Shown: one piece after another, positions 1-9,595 of the stretch
Numbering within the stretch: the first letter of the stretch is position 1
Layout of the letters: each line of letters begins with the position of its first letter
Assembly (NCBI GenBank): GCA_963930655.1
Contig: OZ005621.1
Location: 15,859,001-15,923,000, forward strand
DNA from: Myrica gale
Lineage: Eukaryota > Streptophyta > Magnoliopsida > Fagales > Myricaceae
Length of the DNA: 64,000 nucleotides
Reading direction: 5' to 3'
Made by a program: the position numbers and the translations under genes
The notes under the pieces: generated by a model
The model's database searches: none
What the model saw: only the letters and a program-made list of their open reading frames with translations
What the model was told of the DNA's origin: nothing

Positions 1-524
1 AATCATTTCTCTATCATTTACACAAACACCTATAAAATACTATTTTGCATAAATATACATAATTATACTAAAATCCTACTGTTTTTTACAACACGAACAT
101 TCCCTTTTTTTTCTAAGCAGTAAAGTTATATTCTTGAATTTTTTTTGGGTAAGCAATGAACAAAATATCGATGAATTTATTTTAATATTATTTCTGACCA
201 CGAGTAAATATTATTTCTATTTATTTTTGGAAGTGAGGTTTTTATTTTTCTATTCCCTAGTTTTTTTGGTAAGTATTTTTATATTCCCTAGTTTTATATT
301 ATTCACTCTCCCACCCACTAATCCTTATTTTCATTCCACGTGTTACTGCTAATTTATTTCATCTATCTAATGCTTATCACGTAACGTTCCAAATATATAA
401 TTTTCACTTGTTTTTATGCGTTTAATTATTAATTTTCGAGTCTTTGTTTTCAGTGCTCACCTCGTTAAGTCTTCTTTTGTAACCTTAAACCATAAAATAA
501 ATGTATAAATGTTTGCAGTCGAAA

Positions 525-735
525 ATTTTATGGAATTTTGGTGAATGTTATAAAAATTGAGATGCATTAGAGTTTGATTGTATTTTGAGAGAAATTGGTA
601 AAAAAATCAAATTTTATATAAGTTGGTGAAAAAATAAAGAAATATATGAAAATAATAAAATTTTTATGTTTATTGTAATGGAAAGAAGTTATTTATTTGA
701 CCAAAATTTTAAATTAGTTATTTTTGTGAACCAAA
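525..735. repeat. AT-rich repeat, family member 1
   Basis: By eye this block aligns along its length with 7925-8135. Both have an AAAATTGAGAT start, an ATTAGAGTTT block, a TTTGAGAGA block, TATATAAG followed by an A-rich stretch, and a TTTTTNTGTTTAT block near the end. Two diverged copies suggest a non-coding MITE family. Ends and target duplications were not resolved. Confidence 0.4.
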
Positions 736-777
736 ACGTTGGAAACCCTGAATTGGTAGCCCTTTAATGAAGCCCAA

Positions 778-855
778 GATTTAAATATCTCCTTTATTCT
801 ATTTTTAGCAATTAACTCAAGACTACATAAATACGTAAAAGGAGATATTTAAATC
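778..855. repeat. 18-nt perfect inverted repeat
   Basis: Arms at 778-795 (GATTTAAATATCTCCTTT) and 838-855 are exact reverse complements around a 42-nt loop. No known family was recognised. It could be a small foldback relic. Confidence 0.7.
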
Positions 856-1082
856 CCTTGATAAGTAAAAGAACATAAAATCTGAAATCAAAGGGATGCA
901 TATATATTCCATATAATGGAAAATTTTCAAAGTAAGTTAAAATTGGTAAAACACCTGTTTCCTCATCAAGTCATTTAATCGCATAAAAATGAAAATAAAG
1001 GTGAAGTGAGAGCATTAGTAAAATGGACTTTAAGCAATATATTCATTTAAACTTAAGGAATTTCAATTCAACAGCAAAACTT

Positions 1083-1300
1083 AGATTACATATATACTTT
1101 GCACCCACGAGGTTTGAGGAGTCTAACATTATAATTTCTTTTATTTTTGAGACATTGTACCCCTCAACTTTTGGGTCTCATAGATTTGCATTCCCTGATT
1201 AATTTCACCATCAAAATGAACGAAAATATCCAACACCTGCAGAACACTTGGCTCGCTTGCCCATTTTGCCCCGGATGTCACCGTTTATACAATTACTTGT
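1083..1300. repeat. MULE/foldback-type terminal arm, tentative
   Basis: The text runs through the pattern of many plant Mutator-like or foldback ends (GCACCC...GAGG, then GTACCCCTCAACTTTTGGG, then CATTCCCTGATTAAT). A related segment in opposite orientation lies at about 4495-4725, with blocks CTATATACCC, ATACCCCTCAGTCC and CGTTTAATAACTTAACGG read on the minus strand. Whether the two once bounded one element is not shown. Confidence 0.3.
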
Positions 1301-1974
1301 AGGCTCTTAGTAAATCAAGTTTGCATATTGTTTTACCCCCGCAGGTCGATGTCCAAATTTACCTGCGACTTCTTAACTCAAAAGATTCCAAGTGTTCTGA
1401 TAATTACCCTACCCTTTTTCCACTGTCACTGATTAGGTCTCCTGAGTTCTGCCATATATTGCAATCAACGTCGGTCTTCTATGGTGGCCCACAATCGGAT
1501 CATGGTTACACTCACACTAGAAATGTAGAACACTTAGGTGAGATATGCATCTACGATTTTTGTAGTGTTGCATTGCAATGAAAAAAATCTATGAATGTGT
1601 ATGTGATTTTGGGATGTAACAAAATCTATGATTTATGCTTTGTTGCATTGTATTGGGATGAGTCTATGAATATGGTCTAGCATCAACTCACTTCTACCCG
1701 GTTGTTGCGTTGCGAAATTAAGATTTTGTAAATGCGTCTATGATTTTTTTTCTATCTTACTTTGGGGATGTAATTTTGTTTCGTCAACTGCATGATAGTG
1801 CCACAATCTAACTGCATCATGTGTGGTTTCAATTTACTGATTGAATACGATACTAGGAATGTCTATTACGTAGATAGGGGTGGCCTGTCTCTATGTGATA
1901 TGCGGTCTCAGGGTAGAGCATGTGCCATTTGGATATATGTTTTTTTTTATAAAAGTGCAATGCTTCCGTGTGGT
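1301..1974. other. Unassigned sequence, no gene recognised
   Basis: Short ORFs of 85-86 codons occur here, but none shows a domain, a signal peptide or good codon use. It probably belongs to the surrounding transposon debris. Confidence 0.45.
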
Positions 1975-3130
1975 ACGTTATATGCTTTCAAAATCAGTTA
2001 TCTGGATAATTATTTATTTAGATGTTACATGTTTATATTTATTTATTAGGTATTATATTGTGACATTAGATTTTAAATAGATATTGTTAAGTGACATTGT
2101 AGAAAAGTTATGCCAATAATTAATGAATCAAAGGAAGAGAGTATGACTTTTCAGTTCCTTGTTCACTTGACGTTTGTTCTGGACCGAAGTACATATTTAC
2201 GTATAAGTAGGTATACATTTGTTGTGTTTCTATTATTTAGGATGATGGACTTCGTCATTGAGGTGGTGACCTTAAACAAACAAGTGGGTGTATTGTATGC
2301 ACTGAACAAGATCAAATATGGATACTTTTTGGAAGTAATCATTGATGTTGAGAAGGTATTCACCACAATTAGTTTATTGTATCCTTAGACCAGAGAGGTT
2401 CATGCATATATATTTATTATATAATTGTGCTTTGATCGAGTAATTTAATGATGATCTTTTTAGGTCAAATATTTCAGATAACGTTGAGTCTTGTGCATGA
2501 TAAATGAGTTTGTATAAATGTTCAATAAGGAATTTATCTTCTCTTGATAAGGCAGTATATTCGATACATCTGTATATGGTTGAACTCGAAAAGAAATTTG
2601 TATATTGATTTATGAAAATTGTTTTGGAAACAATAGATAGTCCAACGGGTTACAATTGTGAATTAAGAATTATATCAGCTAGGGACTTAATCGGTGATAT
2701 GATTCCAGTCCTATTGACTCATGTGGAATATAACATGGTGGAAGGATAAATAAACAAATAATTGTTAGCGTAATGGATTTCACAAATTAATCTCAAATAC
2801 TCGGAAATGAATTGTGATATGTTGATGGACATGATTACAATTAGTATAAGTCTAAAATTCGGAATATAAGATTATAAGGAAAATAATGGAAAAGAGTTTT
2901 TCATGTGATCCCACGGTCGAGATTTGAGATCCTTAACGATCTTACGCACTATCACAGCTAGAGTTTTATTTAAAAAGCTAACTATACTATAATTAGTCAT
3001 GTGGTTGGCCATTAGGACCTTAGAGAAACCTTGTGATGGCTGTGAGCATGGAGAGGAAGGAGGCAAAACATTTGGGCTGCTAAGTTGTGAAATAAAAAAA
3101 AACTCAATGTGTGAAATCAATAAGACCTAA
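1975..3130 (+). mobile_element. Old solo-like LTR of a Ty1/Copia element (same family as 21.5-30.5 kb)
   Basis: Read on the plus strand, this stretch aligns with the reverse complement of the 1.3-kb LTRs at 21500-22813 and 29204-30516. Shared blocks include ACATTGTAGAAAAG followed by AATTAATGAATC near 2096-2128, GTCATTGAGGTGGTGACCTT near 2254, AGCTAGGGACTTAATC near 2679, GGTGGAAGGATAAATAA near 2738, and GAAGGAGGCA followed by GTGCTGC-like sequence near 3056. It is clearly more diverged than those two LTRs are from each other, so it is an older insertion. No interior coding sequence was seen beside it, which suggests a solo LTR. Ends are approximate. Confidence 0.75.
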
Positions 3131-4764
3131 TGATTAAAGATGATTGAAGAGTCAATCACAGTTAAGATCAAGATTGTTAATCAAGATCAAATATGTGATT
3201 CTCTGAAAGCAAACTCTCACTGAGGTCCCCAGTTCGATAAAAGTGCTGATAAAAGTGTTATGTTTCCATTACATACATTATAAAAAGTGTACCCATTTTT
3301 GTGTTTACCCACGACGGAGACATGATTGTTACATTTAGTCTACTAAAGTCGTTCAAAGTCAATTACTTCGTGACCAACTCTACGGAGAATAGCTCAAATA
3401 TAATAATGTTATATATCACACCTTTAACCAATGTGGAGTGGTTTAACCATTTTTTTGTGCAACTTCACTCCCATTTGCTTAGTTATTGCAGGACATTTCG
3501 TATTATAGTGTTGTCTGACCTCACCTCACCTCCTCTGTTTTGTAGCTGACTAATATATACTATAAAATACTCTAATAATTCCCACATATGCCTTCTTCTT
3601 TGAGGTTTACTTTGGAGGCAAGTTAAATAGACAATTAGATTGTAATTACATTAAGGGTGACATTAACATGTATGACAACCCTTATGATCTAGACTGTCTT
3701 CCCTTCTTTGAAATCAAAACATGCGTAAAACTGTATAAATATAACAGTAGAGTCTAGATATACTATAAGGAACTTGGGAAAAGTCTTAATGATGGGTTGA
3801 AGCTACTCTCATCAGATCATGATATTCTTGAAATGGTCAACTACCACAAATGGGAATAAGTTGTCGTATTGTTCGCATAAGGGTGAATGACCCCTTTTAG
3901 AGCATGATACTTGGCTCTGATGACGAGCTATTTGATGTTGACGTTGATAGGGTTGTTCACCGATACCGACGGTGTGCCGGTTAACCGGTATTAGCACCAA
4001 TCACCATTCTCTGCTTAATAACGGGGGTGGGGCCTTAGCGGTGAAAATGACGGTGGTGATGAAGCACCCAGCACCACCGTATATTTTTTTAAAAATAAAG
4101 CTAGGTGAAAGAGATAGGTGGAGGGGAGAGACAGAGAAAGAGGGAAGAGAATAGAAAAATAAACAATTCCTAAAAATTATCTCCTTATAATTTATTACCC
4201 CGAGGATCCTAACAAATTAACAATTTCCTAATTTAAAGAGAGAGAGTTGGGAAATTCAAATTCAATCTCACCTAAAAATGCTCTCCTTATCATTGAACAA
4301 TTCTTAATTTACATTTAAAGAGAGAGTTGTGAGAATTTGAATTAAAATTAAAATTCGAATGAACTAGAGGTGAATTTGGGAAAAAAATTTCAAAGGGGAG
4401 ATCAGGGGAGAATGGTTCAGCTTAACCCCTTTCTAAGTTTTTTTTTCTTAATCTAAAGTGGCAAAGTGGGTTTTAGTGAGATCTAATGTGGTTGTTTTAC
4501 GTGCCAGTCTACGTGGCTAAAAGAAGTGTCCCCAAAATATTGGTCTAGGTCTGTACATGTGAGTCACGTCATCATTTCCCGTTAAGTTATTAAACGGAGA
4601 AGTGGACTGAGGGGTATATAGTGGATTAAATTTGCATCTCAGGGATATAAATCAAACTTTTTGTACCACGTAAGCATATCTGCAATTAAGACATACCACA
4701 TGGGTATATAGTGCATTTAAGCCTAATTTTAAAACGCCATTAATGAATATTGATGGTTTCTTTG

Positions 4765-5030
4765 AATATATAACCAACTCATTAATTAAGAGATATTTTA
4801 TTTCATAATTGATCATAATGCATTTGAATATTTATTAATGGACTTTTTATGTGTAATTGATGTATTTTGAAACTCATTAATGAGAATTTTATTTCGTCCA
4901 ATTTAATAAGATTTTAATTTCATAATTGATTATAATATATTTGGTAACTCATTAAGGACATTTTATTTTGTAATGGATCATAATGAATTTAGAAATCTAA
5001 ACATTTTATTTCACAATTGATTTAGAAAGA
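4765..5030. repeat. Degenerate AT-rich tandem repeats of about 60 bp
   Basis: The phrases AACTCATTAA(T/G), TTTTATTTC(A/G), ATAATTGATCATAAT and TTTGNNAA recur in the same order about four to five times. Copies diverge strongly and period length varies. The array lies inside the hAT-type element. Confidence 0.55.
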
Positions 5031-5109
5031 TACGAGGTAATTGGGCAATAGTATTCCAAAAGATTTTAAAACCATTTAGGTAATTTTTAAACTTTTCATT
5101 TAGGTATTT

Positions 5110-5345
5110 TTCTCTCCCCGTCTCTTTCCTCCTCACATTTCTCTCTATTTTCTCCTCACGTTCCTCTCTCTCTCTCTCTCTCTCCCTCTTGCATCTCTCA
5201 CACGGTCTCACCTCTTTCTCTCCCTCTCCCTCCCACACCTCTCTCAGTCTCTTTCTCGTGCACATCTCTCTCTCTTTCTCCTACTCACATTTCTCTCTCT
5301 CACTTGTCCCTCTCAATAGTCGACTCTCTCTCTCTCACACACTTG
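5110..5345. repeat. TC-rich simple sequence
   Basis: Long imperfect (TC)n and CTCTCTC-CAC tracts, including an uninterrupted (TC)n run at about 5163-5186. ORFs through it (Ser/Leu-rich on plus, Arg/Glu-rich on minus) are low-complexity translations. Confidence 0.85.
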
Positions 5346-6589
5346 ACCGGTTAACCGCTACTGCCACCTCTATAACCAGCACCGTTAGGCATCGGTCACT
5401 GGTGCACCCAATGCAGGGGCGGTTGGGACTTTCGAGAAACCACCCTAGGCGGTGCCGGTGGAGGTCATAACCAGCATCAGCACCACTGATGCACAACACT
5501 AGACGTTGACACTATTCAAGGTAATAATGATGGAGTCATTCCTTCAAATCATGGTACTGAAACTTCCTCACAGCACACTACAACATCTATGGTTGATGAA
5601 GTTATTGAGGAGGACGGTGATGAGAATCTTCTAGAACTAACTGAGCAGCCAATGCATGGCCCTGAGAAAGAGAAGTAGCCGATGAGAGACGAGGCCAGAC
5701 AGTTTTCTAACATAGGTAGTAGTGTTAAGCTGTTTTCAATATATATAGTTATAGTTAATATGTTGTTAATGCACCCTAACAGTTGTGCTTATTTGTGTAA
5801 TTGTAGGCGATGATTATGAGATGAACATAAGAGATATTCTGCAATCACCTCAAGTTAGTGAAGACGCACCTGGAACCTACCCTGGTCCGAAGTTTCATGA
5901 ATGCGAAATGGAGTGCACAATTCTGAAGTTGGATATGAAGTTCTCATCTATGAAGCTTTTTAAAGAACTTGATCGGGAGGTCAATATTCTAAGGCAGGAA
6001 AGACGTTAAGTTTAAGAAAAACTACTTAGATAAGGTCATAGTAATATATCGAGATGCTCCCAAGTGCCGGTATAAAGTCTATGGGAGGTGGATGAAAGGG
6101 TAAATGGCTTTTCAACTTAGGTTATTTAGTCCTGATCACAAGTGTACCCGCAAGTATTGGAGCTCTCTAAAATTGTGCAACAATGCAAACTTAGCCTTAG
6201 TGTCAGTGATACCCTTTATTAACAACCTCTTTTTATTAAAGCTTTTGCTAATTACTTTTCTATAATTTAGCAATTAAAAGAATTTATAAATTTAAAGGGA
6301 GGATTTCGAATAATCTAATGACAATTTGTTACACACATAATTGCTGATATGATGTTGAGGATATGAAAAGTAGGATAGGATCTTCTTGTTTTGAATCCAA
6401 AATAGAAGGATTTCTCATTTGAGAAGCCCAAATCCAACTTATGTTCAATCAATCCATATGAGCCTCTCCTTTTCAATTTAGGATTTCAAAGTACACCATA
6501 ATCCTCTGTGTGTGGGTACATAAGAATCAGATCATTTGTTTTAAAACCCATGTTGTTTACTTTGTACCTACTGTCTTGGATTTACATTC

Positions 6590-7620
6590 TGAATTTTTTT
6601 CACAGCTTAAGGACTTTGAAAATTCTCTTCAAATTTTTAGGGGGTTTCTTCTCCAAGGAGAAAGAGAACCTCTCGTTGGTTAGGATGGCAACGATAGTCA
6701 TAAGGACCATCTTGTCTTCATGATCATTGAGGTCTAGTTTTTCTTGGTTGAAACGGGCAACATTGTCACAGTGGGTCTCACCTTCCTTCTGTCGAGTCGA
6801 CAAAAGGTGGATTGTATGTTTTTTCTGGCATATTCCTGCAATGAAGTGGCTCATAAAAGCACCACTGAACTCTTTAAAGTTGGATATGGAGCTAGGCTTA
6901 AGTCAGCCGAACCAAATGGCTAGCGTGGTGGGAAGGCTTTCCACTTTGTGATATTCCTAAATATTTAATGAGTCTATTCACGAACGATATCCTTCGAGAT
7001 GATCGTGTGGATCTCCCAATCTCGTGTATTTGTCGATGATAGGCACACAAAACTTGGTGGGGAGTTCAACATTCACTATCTCTTAGGTGAAGGAAGATTC
7101 GACCTTGTGCATCATACTTTGACGATCGATGGGGACAACTTATCCACCTTCTGTTTTATCCTCCGAAGCTTGGCCAACACTTCTTCAAGCTTGAAATCGA
7201 TTTTGGCTTCTTGGTCATGATCAAGGGGTGATGGAATGTCAGCCTCGGGGGACTTCCCTCGAGTTGGTTTAGAGGAATCTATAGTGATCATGCACGAATC
7301 ATCTTTGTCATCGTTTTAAGGGTCTTTTGTCTCCCCAATAGCATTGTGTGCTAAACAGTTCTCCACTACCTTGGTCTTCCTTTTGTTCCTCGTGATCGCC
7401 ATAAATCTTTTACCTCAAGAAGTAACGTCCCAACAGATGACGCCAACTGGTGAAACCAGTGATTATAGCGACCTCAAATAGAACTCTCCGAACAAGTGTT
7501 GTCTCTCTCCTGTGTACTTTACAATTCTGCACACATATAACATTTGAAAAACCTTTTTCCCTTGTTGTGAGGGAGTCGCGTATCCGATGCTTAAGTTAGT
7601 ATTTTTTTTCCTCCTCTATT
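6590..7620 (-). mobile_element. Ty3/Gypsy retroelement fossil: gag, primer-binding site and part of the 5' LTR
   Basis: On the minus strand, about 6600-6960 encodes a retrotransposon gag-like stretch (FKEFSGAFMSHFIAG, then TRQKEGETHCDNVARFNQE, then FSLEKKPPKNL), as in plant Gypsy elements of the Tat/Retand type. Upstream on the same strand, near 7437-7455, TTGGCGTCATCTGTTGGGAC looks like the TGGCGCC-GTCTG primer-binding region of those elements. 7455-7620 would then be 5' LTR. Only the 5' part is present, pol is absent, and it looks broken and old. Ends are approximate. Confidence 0.6.
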
Positions 7621-7924
7621 TAATCTTAAAGTCACTATGTTAATGATTATGTACCTTTGCTCATTTTTTTATACTTTTTATTGTTAATCATTTTTTTCCT
7701 TTAATAGCTCCATAACTAGGGTTTTTCCACTCCATCTCCCACGTTCTGAATTCCACACCCATCTACTAGTGGTTTTACTTCTTAATCTCGTGGCCATGGG
7801 ATTGATTTCAGATTACCTGTGATTTTGCTTACCTGTCTCAATACTAGTAGATGTCTAGATATATAGGGCTTGATTGGGCCCAGCCCGTAAGGCTGGATCG
7901 AACTTGATTATGACATCATTATTT

Positions 7925-8135
7925 GCGCGAAAATTGAGATAAATTAGAGTTTTACTCGGTTTTGTAAAAAATTTAAAAAAATATTAAAGTATATTTGAGA
8001 GATGTAGAAAAATTTTAAAATTATATAAGAGTCGATAAAAAGTAAATAGAGAGATAATTTGAGTAAATTTTTTTGTGTTTATTTTAATAAAAAATCATTT
8101 GATTTGATGTTGGAGATGATTTTGAACTTTTTTTT
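7925..8135. repeat. AT-rich repeat, family member 2
   Basis: Diverged relative of 525-735, with the same order of AAAATTGAGAT, ATTAGAGTTT, TTTGAGAGA and TTTATGT/TTTGTGT-type blocks. No coding capacity. Confidence 0.4.
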
Positions 8136-8269
8136 AATTATATTTTTATTTTTATTTTAAAATTAAAATAATAAAAAAAAATTATTTTGAACTCCTTATT
8201 TGGTGTGAAAACCAAAACAATAAGAAAGTGGGTAAACAAAAATTCATATCATCTGAAAATTCTCCCTAA

Positions 8270-8843
8270 GAGCATTCCTAGCAGCCTCTTCAAATTTGGC
8301 TCTCTACTTTAACCTAAAAACACACTTCTCTATTTTAACTATCAACTTTTAAAAAACATTCACAGCAGCTTCTCTATTTTAACCATCTATTTTTACTATT
8401 CTATTTAAATATTATTTTTTAAAGATTTCTTTATTATTTCTCTAACATTTATATTTTTGAATATTCATTTTATCGTAATAGTCATATTTTTGAATATTTG
8501 TCTTATCTTAAAAAGATCGATTTTTAAATTTTTTTATTTTACTAACTGTTGGAATTTTTTAAATTTTAAGATGGTGAAGTGAATAATAATTTTTTAAAAA
8601 TAAAAAAGAAAAGAAGAAGAAAAAAAAAAAAAAAAGAAAAAAAGAATATATATATTAATATTTTAAGATAGTGAAGTGAATAGTGGCTCTCTAAAAATAG
8701 AGAGCCACTGTTCACTTCTTCAAAATTTTTGTTAAAAGTTGTTAAAATAGAGAGGCTGTTGAGGAGTGTTTTTTGGCTTTTTGGTTAAATTGGCTCTCTA
8801 TTCTAACCAAAATGTTAGAATAGAGAGCTTGCTAGGAATGCTC
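8270..8843. mobile_element. Tourist-like (PIF/Harbinger-type) MITE
   Basis: A 574-bp non-coding element bounded by TAA on both sides (8267-8269 and 8844-8846), with inverted ends that both read GAGCATTCCTAGCA. A 3-bp TAA/TTA duplication and a GAGCAT end are typical of Tourist/Harbinger MITEs. Subterminal CTCTCTATTTTAACC-like motifs recur on both strands. The centre has a long A-rich tract. It ends 752 bp before the DR1 start codon. Confidence 0.8.
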
Positions 8844-8846
8844 TAA

Positions 8847-9595
8847 TTCAAGTCAACTAGAGATTCCAGCTTTGTCTTTGTCGGGAGAGAGAAACAGCCA
8901 CTGCTCCTTTGCAACCCGTCAAAACACTTCGAAATCTCTTCTCACGAGCGGAAAATAAAAATAAAAAATCCCAAACAGAAGAAAATAAAATTATTTATAC
9001 AAACAACAAAATATTTCGGAGTACTACATGAAACGCGCCACTAGATCACGTGCTAATCACCTTACAACTTCTGGATCCTTTTATAATTTTAGAATTATTT
9101 GCATGTCTCACTGGACGACTGAGATATTTGCGTAATAAAATTTTATCATCTAAAATTTTATCATTATTATACAATTCTCTTCCCTCACTTTTTATTTAAT
9201 TTTTATATATTTTTTCACTTTTTCCCTCGTATCATACTTGGACGCGCCAGCCTTGCGCGTTTGGAATTTCAATTCAACGCTTTGCCCTAATCGCCTGCGA
9301 AGCGAGAACTTAATTAACCTCTTATCCTGAGAAACATATTCGCCCGTCCAATGCATCCATATATCAACTATGCCCCTCCTGATTTTCCTGCAACTTGGAT
9401 CTTCAATCGGTTGACTCGTCCACCCACGCTCACAGATCGAAGATATAATTTTTTATTCGATCCATAAACTCGGTGAGTCACAATCTGAAGCTCCTCTTTT
9501 TCATCGTAACAGTTTCAGATCTGTGATATGTATATATATACTTGCATGTTTCTGTATTTTCAAATTTATGGTTGGATTTGGGTTGAAGGTTAAGT
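8847..9595 (+). promoter_or_regulatory. Upstream region and 5' UTR of the DR1 gene
   Basis: No coding sequence. This is the only space between the Tourist-like MITE and the DR1 start, so it must hold the core promoter and leader. A GGTGAGTC at 9470-9477 could be a 5'-UTR intron donor, but no convincing acceptor precedes the ATG. No clear TATA box was identified. Confidence 0.45.

Larger units (their letters stand above)
1..1082. other. AT-rich intergenic sequence, no gene
   Basis: No ORF here looks like a known protein or has gene-like codon use. The sequence is very AT-rich and holds a MITE-like AT-rich block (525-735) and a short perfect inverted repeat (778-855), listed separately. Confidence 0.6.
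3948..5501. mobile_element. Non-autonomous hAT-type element nested in the MULE relic
   Basis: The segment is flanked by an 8-bp direct repeat GACGTTGA (3940-3947 and 5502-5509). Its ends form imperfect inverted repeats: TAGGGTTGTTCACCGAT on the left, and TAGTGTTGTGCATCAGT as the reverse complement of the right end. An 8-bp duplication and a TAGGG-TGTNCA-type end are hallmarks of hAT elements. Subterminal GGTTAACCGG motifs occur near both ends (about 3980 and 5349). No transposase was seen inside. The interior has TC-rich simple sequence, degenerate AT-rich tandem repeats and a MULE-type arm (about 4495-4725). Confidence 0.7.
3290..6235 (+). mobile_element. Decayed Mutator-like (MULE) transposase gene, split by a hAT-type element
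   Basis: Two separated parts read like plant MULE transposases. The first (about 3671-3965) encodes FFEIKTCVKLYKY, then YYKELGKSLNDGLKLL and DHDILEMVNYHK, the typical N-terminal region before the DNA-binding domain. It has in-frame stops, for example after NSRV, and ends in an acidic stretch (SDDELFDVDVDR). The second (about 5510-6200) resumes with an acidic stretch and then VIVIYRDAPKCRYKVYGRWM and FQLRLFSPDHKCTRKYW, the MuDR-type zinc-binding region, with frame breaks. No DDE catalytic core was found, so it is a 3'-truncated relic. The gap between the parts is the hAT-type insertion at 3948-5501. Confidence 0.65.

Noticed and set aside
5011-5470. ORFs of 84-93 codons on both strands
   Set aside because: They translate TC-rich simple sequence (Ser/Leu or Arg/Glu runs) inside a hAT-type element.
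9470-9595. 5'-UTR intron of DR1
   Set aside because: A fair donor exists, but no good polypyrimidine-AG acceptor precedes the ATG.
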